A stretch of 64,000 nt of DNA from Vibrio chagasii (lineage in GTDB: Bacteria > Pseudomonadota > Gammaproteobacteria > Enterobacterales > Vibrionaceae): assembly GCF_024347355.1 (NCBI RefSeq), contig NZ_AP025466.1, positions 496,001 through 560,000 of the forward strand, in the 5' to 3' direction. A model generated the notes under the pieces. That model did no database searches, was not told where the DNA came from, and saw nothing but the letters and a program-made list of their open reading frames with translations. Positions 1-8,524 of the stretch are shown piece after piece. The position numbers were made by a program, and so were the translations under genes. How positions within the stretch are numbered: the stretch's first letter is position 1; each line of letters starts with the position of its first letter.

Positions 1-957
1 TGGGTTTCCTATCCATACCTTATGCTTACTAGCAATATTGTCTCTTAAAGCAATCCCATCTTCGTAACTTGCCGGCAAATAAAGATGTAGCATGTTCGCT
101 TGCGGTTGTTGTGGGTTCACTTTGAATTGAGGGTAATCTAACAAGATTTGGTAGATCTGTTTCGTGCGTTCATACAAAGCGGGCATCTGCGCTAGTCGTT
201 GATCAAACTGCATTGCTGCCGATACAACATAAGGTGTACGGTGATACACATTACCGCCTTGTCGTTTCATCCAAGCTGATGCATTGGCTACAAACGCTTT
301 ATCACCTAACAACAGTGAGCCACCAAGTCCATTTAGCCCCTTGTATAACGAGACATAAGCGCTATCAAACCCCTTTGCGATTTCACTGTAAGGTTTTTGA
401 TAATATGCACCACACTCCCACAAGCGCGCGCCATCCATATGCAGATGAATGGATTGTTCGTTGCAATACTGCTTAATCGCTTCGAGTTCTTCCCACCCTG
501 GTAGCTGACCACCTATCTCTCGCATCGGTAACTCATACAGTGCCGCTGCGATTTCATCTGGCCACGCTTTCAAGTCATCGACATTCCAAGTGCGAAACAC
601 ATTGCCCACTGGCAACACATTAAAGCGGTTCTGGAGCTGGTACCCTTGACGTTCATGACGCAGAATATGACTCGATTCATGCATCGCAACCAGCGGGTTT
701 CTTTTCTCCTGGCAGGCGATCTCTAGTGCCGTGGGTTGATTCATAGTGCCAGTGATCACAAACACAGCCGCTTCATATCCAAGCAGATCTGCAACTTTGG
801 CTTCAAAGCCTTCGATGAACTCACCATCACCGTAAGTATCGTGATGTATGTTGTGCTCTTCACACCATTCAGCCATCTGAGCAAATGTTTGGGCCGGAGT
901 CGGATCTAAGTGACCTGAAAGAAACAAATTGCACTGTTGACGCAAGTCCATGCTCAT
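1..957 (-). CDS. Threonine aldolase / beta-eliminating lyase family PLP enzyme (C-terminus cut by window edge)
   Basis: The minus-strand frame is open for 319 codons from ATG at 957 to the window edge without a stop, so the C-terminus is missing. The protein resembles the PLP-dependent low-specificity threonine aldolase family, which cleaves L-threonine or allo-threonine to glycine and acetaldehyde in the cytosol. Visible hallmarks are the N-terminal SGHLDPTP segment, the HMDGARLWE block (the conserved Asp that contacts the PLP ring) and the SLYKGLNGLGG segment with the presumed Schiff-base lysine. The start at 957 is preferred over ATG at 951 because AAAGGA lies about 8 bases upstream. It is divergent from the KefF-like gene. 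The exact substrate cannot be set from sequence; this branch is more distant from E. coli LtaE than usual. Confidence 0.8.
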   Translation of the reverse strand, partial: MSMDLRQQCNLFLSGHLDPTPAQTFAQMAEWCEEHNIHHDTYGDGEFIEGFEAKVADLLGYEAAVFVITGTMNQPTALEIACQEKRNPLVAMHESSHILRHERQGYQLQNRFNVLPVGNVFRTWNVDDLKAWPDEIAAALYELPMREIGGQLPGWEELEAIKQYCNEQSIHLHMDGARLWECGAYYQKPYSEIAKGFDSAYVSLYKGLNGLGGSLLLGDKAFVANASAWMKRQGGNVYHRTPYVVSAAMQFDQRLAQMPALYERTKQIYQILLDYPQFKVNPQQPQANMLHLYLPASYEDGIALRDNIASKHKVWIGNP

Positions 958-1261
958 ACTTTTTCCTTTATTCATTGTTGTTCTATGTAGAGAGATTGAA
1001 TTATTTACGTTCGCTACCAACGTTGACATAAAATACGTCTATTCGCTTTTATTATTCGCGAATAATTAGTTTTACTTAGTCATAGTCTACGTGTGCCAGA
1101 AATACGCAAACTAACGAGTGTTTTATATAATTGAGCACTCGATAAACCTATGTATCTAAATAGATAAGTATGGGCTAATTCGTTGTTCTTCAATCATTCT
1201 TCTATTATTGTATATCTATAATTCCAATAAGCATTATTCGTTAACGGACAAAGAGGGCTTT
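958..1261. other. Divergent intergenic region between aldolase-like and KefF-like genes
   Basis: This 304-base AT-rich stretch must carry the promoters of two divergent genes. I see AT-rich boxes (for example around 1050-1080) but no promoter, operator or hairpin clear enough to name. Confidence 0.4.
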
Positions 1262-1879
1262 ATGTCGAAAAATCGAGTCTTGGTGCTATTCGCCCACCCT
1301 TCTCAGCATCGCTCTGAAGCAAACAAACCCTTATTCGAACAAGCCAAGTGTATTGATGGCGTGACCTGTGTTGACCTCTACGCTGAATACCCAACTTTCA
1401 AAATTAACATCGATCGTGAACAGAAACGCCTGTTGGACCATGACATCATCATTTTTCAATTCCCACTTTATTGGTATTCAACTCCGGCAATTCTAAAAGA
1501 GTGGCAAGACCTTGTTCTTGAGTATGGTTTTGCCTACGGCACGGATGGCAATGAGCTAGAAGGTAAAAGCTTAGTCTGTAGCATCACCGCGGGCGGTAAA
1601 CAAGACGCTTACCAATGCGACGGTTACAACCATTTCACCATCAGAGAATTGCTTCATCCTATTGAGCAAACGGCTTCGTTATGTGGCATGAACTATCTTG
1701 CCCCCTTCGCGCTATTTGGTTCACGTACCGCTTTGGAAGAAAACCGCATTCAAGAGCATGTCTACAGCTATAAGTTTCTATTAGAGGCGTTAGTTGCAGG
1801 CAAAGTGAACGTAAAAAAAGCAGGTAAGGCAGAAAAGCTCAACCACTACGTTGAAGAATTGAAAGCTGAGGTTAAATAA
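1262..1879 (+). CDS. KefF-like NAD(P)H oxidoreductase (flavodoxin-fold), ancillary to the K+/H+ antiporter
   Basis: This 205-residue protein belongs to the flavodoxin-like quinone reductase family (KefF/MdaB/NQO1 type), which binds FMN or FAD and reduces quinones with NAD(P)H. The N-terminal beta-strand plus phosphate loop (VLVLFAHPSQHRSEAN), the FQFPLYWYSTPAILKEW block and the SITAGG loop are typical. The frame stays open upstream to 1208, but ATG at 1262 follows AGAGGG at a proper distance, so that start is used. It shares the base at 1879 with the downstream antiporter gene (TAATG), which implies translational coupling. In E. coli KefF is the cytosolic activator of KefC, so the pair most likely works as a glutathione- or electrophile-gated potassium efflux system. 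Confidence 0.85.
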   Translation: MSKNRVLVLFAHPSQHRSEANKPLFEQAKCIDGVTCVDLYAEYPTFKINIDREQKRLLDHDIIIFQFPLYWYSTPAILKEWQDLVLEYGFAYGTDGNELEGKSLVCSITAGGKQDAYQCDGYNHFTIRELLHPIEQTASLCGMNYLAPFALFGSRTALEENRIQEHVYSYKFLLEALVAGKVNVKKAGKAEKLNHYVEELKAEVK

Positions 1880-3804
1880 TGACGGGATATTTTCTACAAG
1901 CCTTTATCTACTTAGTCGCCGCCGTGATCGCAGTGCCGATAGCTAAGCGTCATGGCTTAGGCTCAGTACTGGGATATTTAATCGCAGGTGTGGTTATCGG
2001 ACCTATCATCGGCCTTGTCGGTGAAGAAACCACCACCATTCAACACTTTGCCGAATTCGGGGTTGTGATGATGCTGTTCTTAGTTGGCCTTGAACTTGAG
2101 CCTAAGATGCTATGGGCAATGCGAAATCGCTTGATGGGCCTTGGTGGTCTGCAAGTGGGGGGCACCGCAGCCATTGTAATGGGCATTGCTCTAGCCTTTG
2201 GCCAACCTTGGACTATCGCTCTCACTATCGGCTTAATCTTTGCGTTGTCATCGACAGCGATTGTACTGCAAACATTCAACGAGAAAGGCTTATCTAAGAC
2301 TGAAGGCGGTAAGAATGCCTTCTCGGTTCTTTTGTTCCAAGATATTGCCGTTATTCCGATGCTGGCATTCATTCCTCTGTTGGCGTTGCCAGAATTAATA
2401 GAAGCTGCACAAAGCGCGGTCACTTCAGCTTCTGACCACCATGAAGAGTTAAGTCTGGTTGCTGGCCTACCTGGTTGGGCTTATGGTCTTGTGATTACTG
2501 CATCTATCGCGATTGTGGTTGTTGGCGGGCACTTCTTAAGCCGTCCACTCTTCCGCTTCGTCGCAAGCTCTGGCCTGCGTGAGATCTTCACGGCAACGGC
2601 ACTGATGCTGGTTATTGGTATTGCTGCACTGATGAGCCTTGTCGGCTTATCGCCTGCACTAGGCACTTTCCTTGCGGGTGTTGTACTGGCGAACAGTGAA
2701 TTCAGACACGAACTGGAATCGAACATCGACCCGTTCAAAGGACTGCTGCTTGGCTTGTTCTTTATTACGGTAGGTGCGGGAATCAACTTCGATGTTCTAT
2801 TCAATGATTTCATCCTAATCATAGGGCTAACTCTGGGTGTCATGTTACTAAAAGCAGCTGTGCTTTTTACCTTGGCATTGATTTTCAAAATCAAGAACAG
2901 TGATCGTTGGCTATTTACACTGAGCTTGGCGCAAGCCGGTGAGTTTGGATTCGTACTATTAAGCTTCTCGGCGCAAAACCACGTATTGCCGGCTGACATT
3001 GTTCAAACGCTCTCACTAGTGGTTGCTCTTTCAATGTTCCTAACTCCGGGCCTGTTTATTTTGTTTGATAAGGTGATTCTGCATCGTTACGAGCAAAAAT
3101 CGAATGACCGTGAAGAGGACACTATCGAAGAGAAAGGCACAGTAATCATTGCGGGTATCGGGCGATTCGGTCAGATCGTTAACCGCTTATTGGTATCGAA
3201 CGATGTCAAAACGGTGGTTCTGGACCATCAGGCTAACCAAGTCGACGTGTTGCGCTCTATTAATATCAAATCTTACTTTGGTGATGCGACTCGTCACGAT
3301 CTGTTGCACACTGCGGGTATCGAAGAAGCAGCAATGCTTGTTGTTGCCATCGACAATCAAGACTCAAGCGTGGAGCTCGTCAAGTACGTTAAGCACTCCT
3401 ACCCTAACGTAAAAATCTTGGCTCGTGCGTTCGACCGTGGTCATAGTTACCGCTTAAGAGAGGCTGGTGCTGATTTCGTGGAATCAGAAACCTACCACTC
3501 AGCACTAGAAATGGGCGCACAAGCCCTACGCTCGTTGGGTCACCACCCATTCTTCGTAGAACAGCAGAAATCGACCTATCAACGTGTTGAAAGCCGTAAG
3601 TCTGAAAAGCTATTCAAAGCTTGGTCGGAAGCGGAAGACAACCCAAGGTACGACAACAACTATCGACAGATATTTATTCACCTTGAAGAAGCGATGAAAG
3701 AAGACATGAAGAAAGACCGATCCGATAAGCACTCTCGCTCAGAGCGTGGTTGGACACCGCCTCCAAAAGGTTATGCAGACGGTTTTGAAGAAGAGGAATC
3801 ATAA
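1879..3804 (+). CDS. KefB/KefC-type monovalent cation:proton antiporter (CPA2) with C-terminal RCK domain
   Basis: The 641-residue inner-membrane protein has about 12-13 hydrophobic helices in residues 1-390 (Na+/H+ exchanger fold) and a cytosolic RCK/TrkA-N nucleotide-binding domain from about 415 to 535. The Rossmann motif GIGRFGQIV and the following YFGDATR segment are characteristic of the Kef RCK domain. The family releases K+ in exchange for protons to acidify the cytoplasm during electrophile stress, and is held closed by glutathione. The upstream KefF-like gene overlaps by one base. The tail after about residue 575 is highly charged and variable. Whether it is KefB or KefC cannot be decided here. 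A Rho-independent terminator follows 23 bases after the stop. Confidence 0.9.
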   Translation: MTGYFLQAFIYLVAAVIAVPIAKRHGLGSVLGYLIAGVVIGPIIGLVGEETTTIQHFAEFGVVMMLFLVGLELEPKMLWAMRNRLMGLGGLQVGGTAAIVMGIALAFGQPWTIALTIGLIFALSSTAIVLQTFNEKGLSKTEGGKNAFSVLLFQDIAVIPMLAFIPLLALPELIEAAQSAVTSASDHHEELSLVAGLPGWAYGLVITASIAIVVVGGHFLSRPLFRFVASSGLREIFTATALMLVIGIAALMSLVGLSPALGTFLAGVVLANSEFRHELESNIDPFKGLLLGLFFITVGAGINFDVLFNDFILIIGLTLGVMLLKAAVLFTLALIFKIKNSDRWLFTLSLAQAGEFGFVLLSFSAQNHVLPADIVQTLSLVVALSMFLTPGLFILFDKVILHRYEQKSNDREEDTIEEKGTVIIAGIGRFGQIVNRLLVSNDVKTVVLDHQANQVDVLRSINIKSYFGDATRHDLLHTAGIEEAAMLVVAIDNQDSSVELVKYVKHSYPNVKILARAFDRGHSYRLREAGADFVESETYHSALEMGAQALRSLGHHPFFVEQQKSTYQRVESRKSEKLFKAWSEAEDNPRYDNNYRQIFIHLEEAMKEDMKKDRSDKHSRSERGWTPPPKGYADGFEEEES

Positions 3805-3826
3805 ACTTCGATTCTCAATCCCAATT

Positions 3827-3853
3827 AAAAGCGGCTATTTAGCCGCTTTTTCT
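3827..3853 (+). terminator. Rho-independent terminator after the KefF/Kef operon
   Basis: AAAAGCGGCT and AGCCGCTTTT form a 10-bp stem around an ATTT loop, followed by a T-rich tail. Confidence 0.9.
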
Positions 3854-4229
3854 TTATCTATGGCCCCTAAATACCGCAAACAAGTGCCATTTATTGATAC
3901 CTAAGCGGATAATAATCGCAATTTATGTGATCAAGCTATAATTTTTAATCTCATCCCTCTCTTCAAAAACGAATTCACTTTTTACATTTTTGAAACATAC
4001 TCGCCATGCATAAACCTCAGTAAAAATATGGTTTTATATGCACTTCCTTTAACTATACTGAACTCAGCTAAAATTCCAATAACCAGTTTCAGGGCTTTGA
4101 ACACCATTGCATATATCAAAGTCGACCTTACTAACTATTACAAAAACATTCACACAACAAATGCCTGAAGCGTCTGATTCACAAACCAAAACCAATCTAA
4201 TTAACACAAATGTTTCAAGAGATGTCTAT
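3854..4229. other. Long AT-rich intergenic region upstream of DUF819 gene
   Basis: About 375 bases with no convincing ORF on either strand. The composition is AT-rich and typical of a regulated promoter upstream region. The only structured element I can point to is the palindrome/promoter immediately downstream. Confidence 0.4.
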
Positions 4230-4267
4230 CGTTACAATTTGTAACGAACTGAAGTTGTCGGTATAGT
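4230..4267 (+). promoter_or_regulatory. Candidate promoter with 17-bp palindromic operator for the DUF819 gene
   Basis: CGTTACAATTTGTAACG (4230-4246) is a perfect palindrome around a central base. A -35-like TTGTAA (4239-4244) lies inside its right arm and a -10-like TATAGT (4262-4267) follows after a 17-base spacer. A protein bound to the palindrome would cover the -35 box. The binding factor is unknown. Confidence 0.5.
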
Positions 4268-4319
4268 CCTGCCATCAAAAAAGTGAGACCTATGCGCTCA
4301 CCTTAAAGGAGATATAATA

Positions 4320-5543
4320 ATGATCACTAATGATGCCGTAATTATGGGCATGTTAGCTGTTATTCTTGGCGGCGTATTTATCACGGAAAGTAGCCAAAAC
4401 AGCGCACTGAAAAAATTCTATTCATTCATCCCAGGCCTATTGCTCTGCTACTTTGTTCCTTCATTGTTGAACAGTTTTGGTATCATCGATGCGTCAAACT
4501 CAAAACTATACTTCGTAGCAAGCCGCTACCTACTACCAGCGGCACTGGTACTACTGATCATTTCAGCGGATCTTCGTAAGATCTTTGGTCTTGGCTCAAA
4601 AGCCGTCATCATGTTCCTGACTGGTACTGCAGGTATTATCATTGGTGGTCCTCTGGCGATTCTGATCATCGACCAAGTAAACCCTGACCTTGTCTCTGGT
4701 GACGTGTGGCGCGGCCTAACGACAGTAGCAGGTTCTTGGATTGGTGGTGGGGCAAACCAAGCTGCGATGAAAGAAGTGTTCGATGTAAATGATAACCTGT
4801 TCTCAGCAATGATTACGGTTGACGTTATCTGTGCAAACATCTGGATGGCAGTGCTACTAATTATGGCTGGCCGTCAGAAGAAAATTGACGCATGGCTAAA
4901 AGCAGACACTTCTTCAATCGAAGAACTGAAAGAAACGGTATCGAAATACCAAGAAGAAAACGCTCGCCCGACAACAACAACCGATCTCATGAAGATCGCT
5001 GGTATTGCCTTTGGTCTAACAGGCCTTGCTCACTTCTTCAGTGACATAATCGCACCATGGATCTCAACGAATGCTCCAGAACTAGCAAAATACAGTCTAA
5101 CATCTGGCTTCTTCTGGCTAATCGTTATAGTTACAACGTTCGCGTTGATCGCTTCGTGCTTCAAATCGACACGTAGCCTAGAGCACAGTGGCGCATCGAA
5201 AATTGGTTCAGCGTTCATCTATATCTTAGTTGCTACCATCGGTATGCAAATGGACGTTACAGCAATCTTTGACAACCCAGGTTACTTCTTCATTGGTATC
5301 ACATGGCTAACTATCCATGCCCTGCTCATGATTGCGATGGCGAAAATCATTCGTGCACCGCTGTTCTTCATGGCAGTAGGTAGCCAAGCTAACGTTGGTG
5401 GCGCGGCATCAGCTCCAGTCGTTGCAGCAGCATTCCACCCAGCATTAGCTCCAGTAGGTATCTTGATGGCGGTACTAGGTTACGCGTTAGGTACATACGG
5501 CGCTTACATCTGTGGCCTAATCATGCAGGCTGCTGCGGGTTAA
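4320..5543 (+). CDS. DUF819 family integral membrane protein (YjcL-like)
   Basis: The 407-residue protein is almost entirely hydrophobic, with about 10-11 membrane helices and glycine-rich re-entrant-like segments (GSWIGGGANQAAMKE near residue 140 and GSQANVGGAASAPVV near 355). These features fit the DUF819 family. Family members are thought to be transporters of small molecules but no general substrate is established. Translation starts at ATG 4320 with a strong AAAGGAGA ribosome-binding site. The gene is monocistronic, with its own promoter/operator candidate and its own terminator. The acid-rich loop around residues 190-220 is the main soluble segment. Confidence 0.85.
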   Translation: MITNDAVIMGMLAVILGGVFITESSQNSALKKFYSFIPGLLLCYFVPSLLNSFGIIDASNSKLYFVASRYLLPAALVLLIISADLRKIFGLGSKAVIMFLTGTAGIIIGGPLAILIIDQVNPDLVSGDVWRGLTTVAGSWIGGGANQAAMKEVFDVNDNLFSAMITVDVICANIWMAVLLIMAGRQKKIDAWLKADTSSIEELKETVSKYQEENARPTTTTDLMKIAGIAFGLTGLAHFFSDIIAPWISTNAPELAKYSLTSGFFWLIVIVTTFALIASCFKSTRSLEHSGASKIGSAFIYILVATIGMQMDVTAIFDNPGYFFIGITWLTIHALLMIAMAKIIRAPLFFMAVGSQANVGGAASAPVVAAAFHPALAPVGILMAVLGYALGTYGAYICGLIMQAAAG

Positions 5544-5580
5544 GTGAGCTCACCTTAGCTCAAGCTATCCATTAAACATC

Positions 5581-5617
5581 AAAGCCCAATATTGGTACGC
5601 CAATATCGGGCTTTTTT
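5581..5617. terminator. Bidirectional terminator between DUF819 gene and a converging small gene
   Basis: AAGCCCAATATTGG and CCAATATCGGGCTT pair (one internal mismatch) around TACG, with A-tract before and T-tract after. It ends the DUF819 transcript on plus and lies just past the stop of the minus-strand small gene at 5622. Confidence 0.9.
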
Positions 5618-5621
5618 ATGT

Positions 5622-5868
5622 CTACAGATTAGTCATGATGTAATGAAAACAAGGAATTAAGATCATCTGTAGCCCCAAGAATGCCAGCAGATACTGAAGA
5701 GTTTCATTTTTGGACTTCTCAATCTTTTTGTTCACATACGACTGAGATACCGGGTCGACTTCATTAATTGAATCTTTAAATGCTTTGGGCAAGTAACACC
5801 GCCCTCTTCTCTGGAACGCCTGCCTTAATCAGGGTGTTAGATAATTTTCTAACGTCTACTCGTACCAT
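5622..5868 (-). pseudogene. Small coiled-coil/membrane protein gene, frameshifted (DUF1640-like appearance)
   Basis: From ATG 5868 the minus strand reads MVRVDVRKLSNTLIKAGVPE and onward, then hits TAA at 5776-5778. In another frame a protein-like sequence continues (AFKDSINEVDPVSQSYVNKK, then a charged helix and a hydrophobic C-terminal segment) to TAG at 5622-5624. Removing one base from the GGG run at 5787-5789 joins the two into about 81 residues with the smooth junction VLLAKAFKDS. The layout (N-terminal helix resembling the AGFPREQAE-type motif, charged helix, C-terminal membrane segment) recalls small CCDC90/DUF1640-like bacterial proteins, but I cannot confirm the family. It is either a real pseudogene or a one-base sequence error. 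Confidence 0.5.
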
Positions 5869-6155
5869 TTGAAACACCAATAATTAAATTAAGTGCTTGA
5901 AATCTATCATACAGAATAAGTCGTATCTCACTTCAAAATGAATCGTGTGTTTTAAGTTTATTCTTAGTTTCAAACCGCTTTTGGTTTTGTTTTCATTAGC
6001 TTTTCTGTAGGAAGATTTAGACCTAATTTCATCCTATTGATACTAAAACAATCTATCGTTCAGTCTAGCTAAACACCTATTATAAAATCATTGATTTATA
6101 CGAACACATCTATCCAGTTATATTGCTTATCAAAGTGATTAACGAGGTGATGACG

Positions 6156-6370
6156 ATGAGCGAACTCGATAGATATTGTGAACAAATCAACCTAGAACTG
6201 ACAGAGCAAGATGTCGCTCGCCTTGGTTGGAACAAGCCTATGTTTAGCAAGCGGGTTGCTACGCTCTCAGCTGTGTCTTTATTTGCTTTGTAGCTAACTT
6301 ATTGGTTTTAATAAAAAGGCCAAACGACGACCGTCCAGCCTCTCTTCGAACCCAGCTAAAACAAGATTAA
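6156..6370 (+). pseudogene. Small single-span membrane protein gene, frameshifted; unknown function
   Basis: ATG 6156 with a GAGG ribosome-binding site 8 bases upstream opens a frame (MSELDRYCEQINLELTEQDV...) that stops at 6291-6293 inside a hydrophobic stretch. The frame entered at 6287 continues as FVANLLVLIKRPNDDRPASL and ends at TAA 6368-6370, giving a complete soluble domain, membrane helix and basic-start tail of about 71 residues if one T is added to the TTT run at 6287-6289. The join creates a continuous transmembrane helix followed by positive residues. I do not recognise the family. Its last bases overlap the convergent gene end at 6367. Confidence 0.45.
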
Positions 6371-7212
6371 TCGAACAAAGATGCCAGTTTGTTCTCAACG
6401 ACTGGGCTGACGTTAAAGCTCAGCATGAAATCCGGGCGTGTCTTTTCGTCTTTCTCGATATAGTAATTGGCTTCAATACCAAACTTCCAAGGACGACCGT
6501 TGAACACTGTTGTTTTACTTACGCTAATATTCAACGGAATTTCAGCCTGATCTTTATTCCAGTCATAAGAAAGTGTCGGCGCTGAGCCCACCGTCCATCC
6601 ACCCTCTAATAACTCTACCCAAAATAACTGCGTAGACGTCTTGTTAATACGAGTATCTGAGTTATCCGCACCATTGCCAGATACACCATAAAGGTGGCTT
6701 GGGAACACACCTACCACGCGATCGGCGCTTACTTTGCCGTACATAAACTCAGGGCCAACAGCAAATTGATCCGCCGTGAGTTCACTACTTCCGGTTGGTA
6801 ACGAAGCAAACACACCAAAAGCGGCAATGGTCCCGCCTTCCATTTTGGGCGCATAAGCTAGGTCAAAGGAAATATCACTAACTCCCGACTGATCCATATG
6901 TTGGGAACTTGTCGGCGTATTCACATTGAAATCATTCTGAACATAAGAGATAGCCGGGCGGAAAATGATTTTGTCGCCGTTCTCCATAGGGAAAGGTAGC
7001 GTCGGCTGCAGAACTGTAGCAAAACTGTCCCCTCCTCCGTCATATCCGCCAGAGTATTGAAGTTTTAAGTTAAGGCTCGCGTAAGCCGTGTTCGGGTTTG
7101 CAAGTTCCTTTGCTGCCTGGTCTGCTGTTTGATTACTTTCTTCATTAGCAATCGCAACAGTAGACGTTAATAATAATCCACTCATTATTACAGCAAGTGA
7201 TTTACAAGCCAT
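6367..7212 (-). CDS. Outer-membrane beta-barrel protein, phenol-degradation MetA-pathway type
   Basis: The 281-residue protein begins with a clear signal peptide (residues 1-22, cleavage after AIA). The rest alternates hydrophobic and polar residues in short strands ending in a barrel-like pattern (FMLSFNVSP...). The layout matches the 'putative MetA-pathway of phenol degradation' outer-membrane family, whose members are usually annotated as transporters without proven substrates. The start at 7212 has AGAGAGGG 6-7 bases upstream. No partner gene is close on the same strand, so the role is open. Confidence 0.6.
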   Translation of the reverse strand: MACKSLAVIMSGLLLTSTVAIANEESNQTADQAAKELANPNTAYASLNLKLQYSGGYDGGGDSFATVLQPTLPFPMENGDKIIFRPAISYVQNDFNVNTPTSSQHMDQSGVSDISFDLAYAPKMEGGTIAAFGVFASLPTGSSELTADQFAVGPEFMYGKVSADRVVGVFPSHLYGVSGNGADNSDTRINKTSTQLFWVELLEGGWTVGSAPTLSYDWNKDQAEIPLNISVSKTTVFNGRPWKFGIEANYYIEKDEKTRPDFMLSFNVSPVVENKLASLFD

Positions 7213-7320
7213 TAAGCCCTCTCTAAATATAAACGCTGTGTATTTACGCGTATTTTAAAGATTGCCGATATTCAAAATAGCCATTAGGCGACATGGGAAT
7301 TTGTTCGCCCTCAAAAAACA

Positions 7321-7350
7321 AAAATGCCCCAAATTTCTTTGGGGCATTTT
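7321..7350. terminator. Terminator downstream of tdh
   Basis: AAAATGCCCCAAA and TTTGGGGCATTTT form a 13-bp stem around TTTC. It lies 36 bases past the tdh stop and is A/T flanked on both sides, so it may work in both directions. Confidence 0.9.
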
Positions 7351-7385
7351 CATTGTGGAACTAGCTAAGGGTCTCCCCTATTTGC

Positions 7386-8417
7386 TTATTCCCAATCTAG
7401 GATTACTTTACCAGACATACCAGAGCGCATCATGTCGAAGCCTGCTTGGAAGTCGTCTACTTTGTAGTGGTGAGTAATGATTGGAGACAGATCTAGGCCA
7501 GACTGGATTAGTGAAGCCATCTTGTACCAAGTTTCGAACATCTCACGACCGTAGATGCCTTTGATAACCAAGCCTTTAAAGATTACTTGGTTCCAGTCTA
7601 CTGCCATGTCTGATGGTGGAATACCTAGTAGAGAGATCTTACCGCCGTGGTTCATGTTAGTTAGCATGCTGTTGAATGCTGATGGTACACCAGACATTTC
7701 TAGGCCTACATCGAAGCCTTCTGTCATGCCTAGATCAGCCATTACATCTTCAAGCTTCTCTTCCATCACGTTTACAGCGCGCGTTACGCCCATCTTCTTA
7801 GCAAGGTCTAAGCGGTATTCGTTTACATCAGTAATTACAACGTGACGAGCACCTACGTGCTTAGCAACCGCAGCAGCCATGATACCGATTGGGCCAGCAC
7901 CAGTGATTAGCACGTCTTCACCTACTAGGTCGAAAGAAAGTGCTGTGTGTACAGCGTTACCGAACGGGTCAAAGATTGATGCTAGGTCATCTGAAATCTC
8001 CGCAGGGATCTTAAACGCGTTGAACGCAGGGATCACAAGGTATTCAGAGAACGCACCAGTGCGGTTAACGCCAACACCAGTAGTGTTACGACAAAGGTGA
8101 GTACGGCCGCCACGACAGTTACGACAGTGACCACATGTGATGTGACCTTCGCCAGAAACACGATCGCCGATTTCAAAACCACGAACTTCTTGGCCGATGC
8201 CAACAACTTCACCTACGTATTCGTGACCTACAACCATAGGTACTGGAATTGTGTTTTGTGACCACTCATCCCAGTTGTAGATATGTACGTCTGTACCACA
8301 AATTGCGGTTTTCTTAATACGGATAAGAAGATCATTATGACCCATTTCAGGTTTTTCAACCTCGGTCATCCAAATGCCTTCTTCAGGCTTAAGTTTAGAA
8401 AGTGCTTTAATTTTCAT
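7386..8417 (-). CDS. tdh: L-threonine 3-dehydrogenase
   Basis: The 343-residue zinc-dependent medium-chain dehydrogenase oxidises L-threonine with NAD+ to 2-amino-3-ketobutyrate. The catalytic zinc cysteine ([12 protein letters not shown]), the structural-zinc cluster [15 protein letters not shown], the GHE motif ([10 protein letters not shown]) and the NAD-binding [12 protein letters not shown] motif are all present at usual positions. Length equals that of E. coli Tdh. It lies 107 bases downstream of kbl on the same strand, and the two steps convert threonine to glycine and acetyl-CoA. This gene order (kbl-tdh) is conserved across gammaproteobacteria. Lrp/leucine control is known in E. coli but no site was identified here. 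Confidence 0.97.
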   Translation of the reverse strand: MKIKALSKLKPEEGIWMTEVEKPEMGHNDLLIRIKKTAICGTDVHIYNWDEWSQNTIPVPMVVGHEYVGEVVGIGQEVRGFEIGDRVSGEGHITCGHCRNCRGGRTHLCRNTTGVGVNRTGAFSEYLVIPAFNAFKIPAEISDDLASIFDPFGNAVHTALSFDLVGEDVLITGAGPIGIMAAAVAKHVGARHVVITDVNEYRLDLAKKMGVTRAVNVMEEKLEDVMADLGMTEGFDVGLEMSGVPSAFNSMLTNMNHGGKISLLGIPPSDMAVDWNQVIFKGLVIKGIYGREMFETWYKMASLIQSGLDLSPIITHHYKVDDFQAGFDMMRSGMSGKVILDWE

Positions 8418-8433
8418 AATGTTACCTAGTTCA

Positions 8434-8511
8434 TCTCGCCTAACTGTAAGGCGAGAATCAAAAATCTTATTGTTTTTATCTAATCATCACAGCGTTAGCG
8501 TTACGCTAACG
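8434..8511 (-). promoter_or_regulatory. Two hairpins in the kbl-tdh intercistronic spacer
   Basis: TCTCGCCT...AAGGCGAGA (8434-8456) and CGTTAGCG-TTA-CGCTAACG (8493-8511) form stems of 8 bp or more. Neither has a terminator T-tract right after it in the minus orientation, so mRNA processing or stability is more likely than termination. Confidence 0.45.
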
Positions 8512-8524
8512 ACCTGCAATAAAA

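Noticed and set aside
2481..2999. 172-codon open frame antisense to the Kef antiporter gene
   Set aside because: Shadow of a well-supported gene; composition (Ser/Thr/Pro/Lys-rich, no domain) is typical of a reverse frame.
8418..8524. Possible riboswitch in the kbl-tdh spacer
   Set aside because: The two hairpins are simple stems in an intercistronic position; no conserved riboswitch core was seen.
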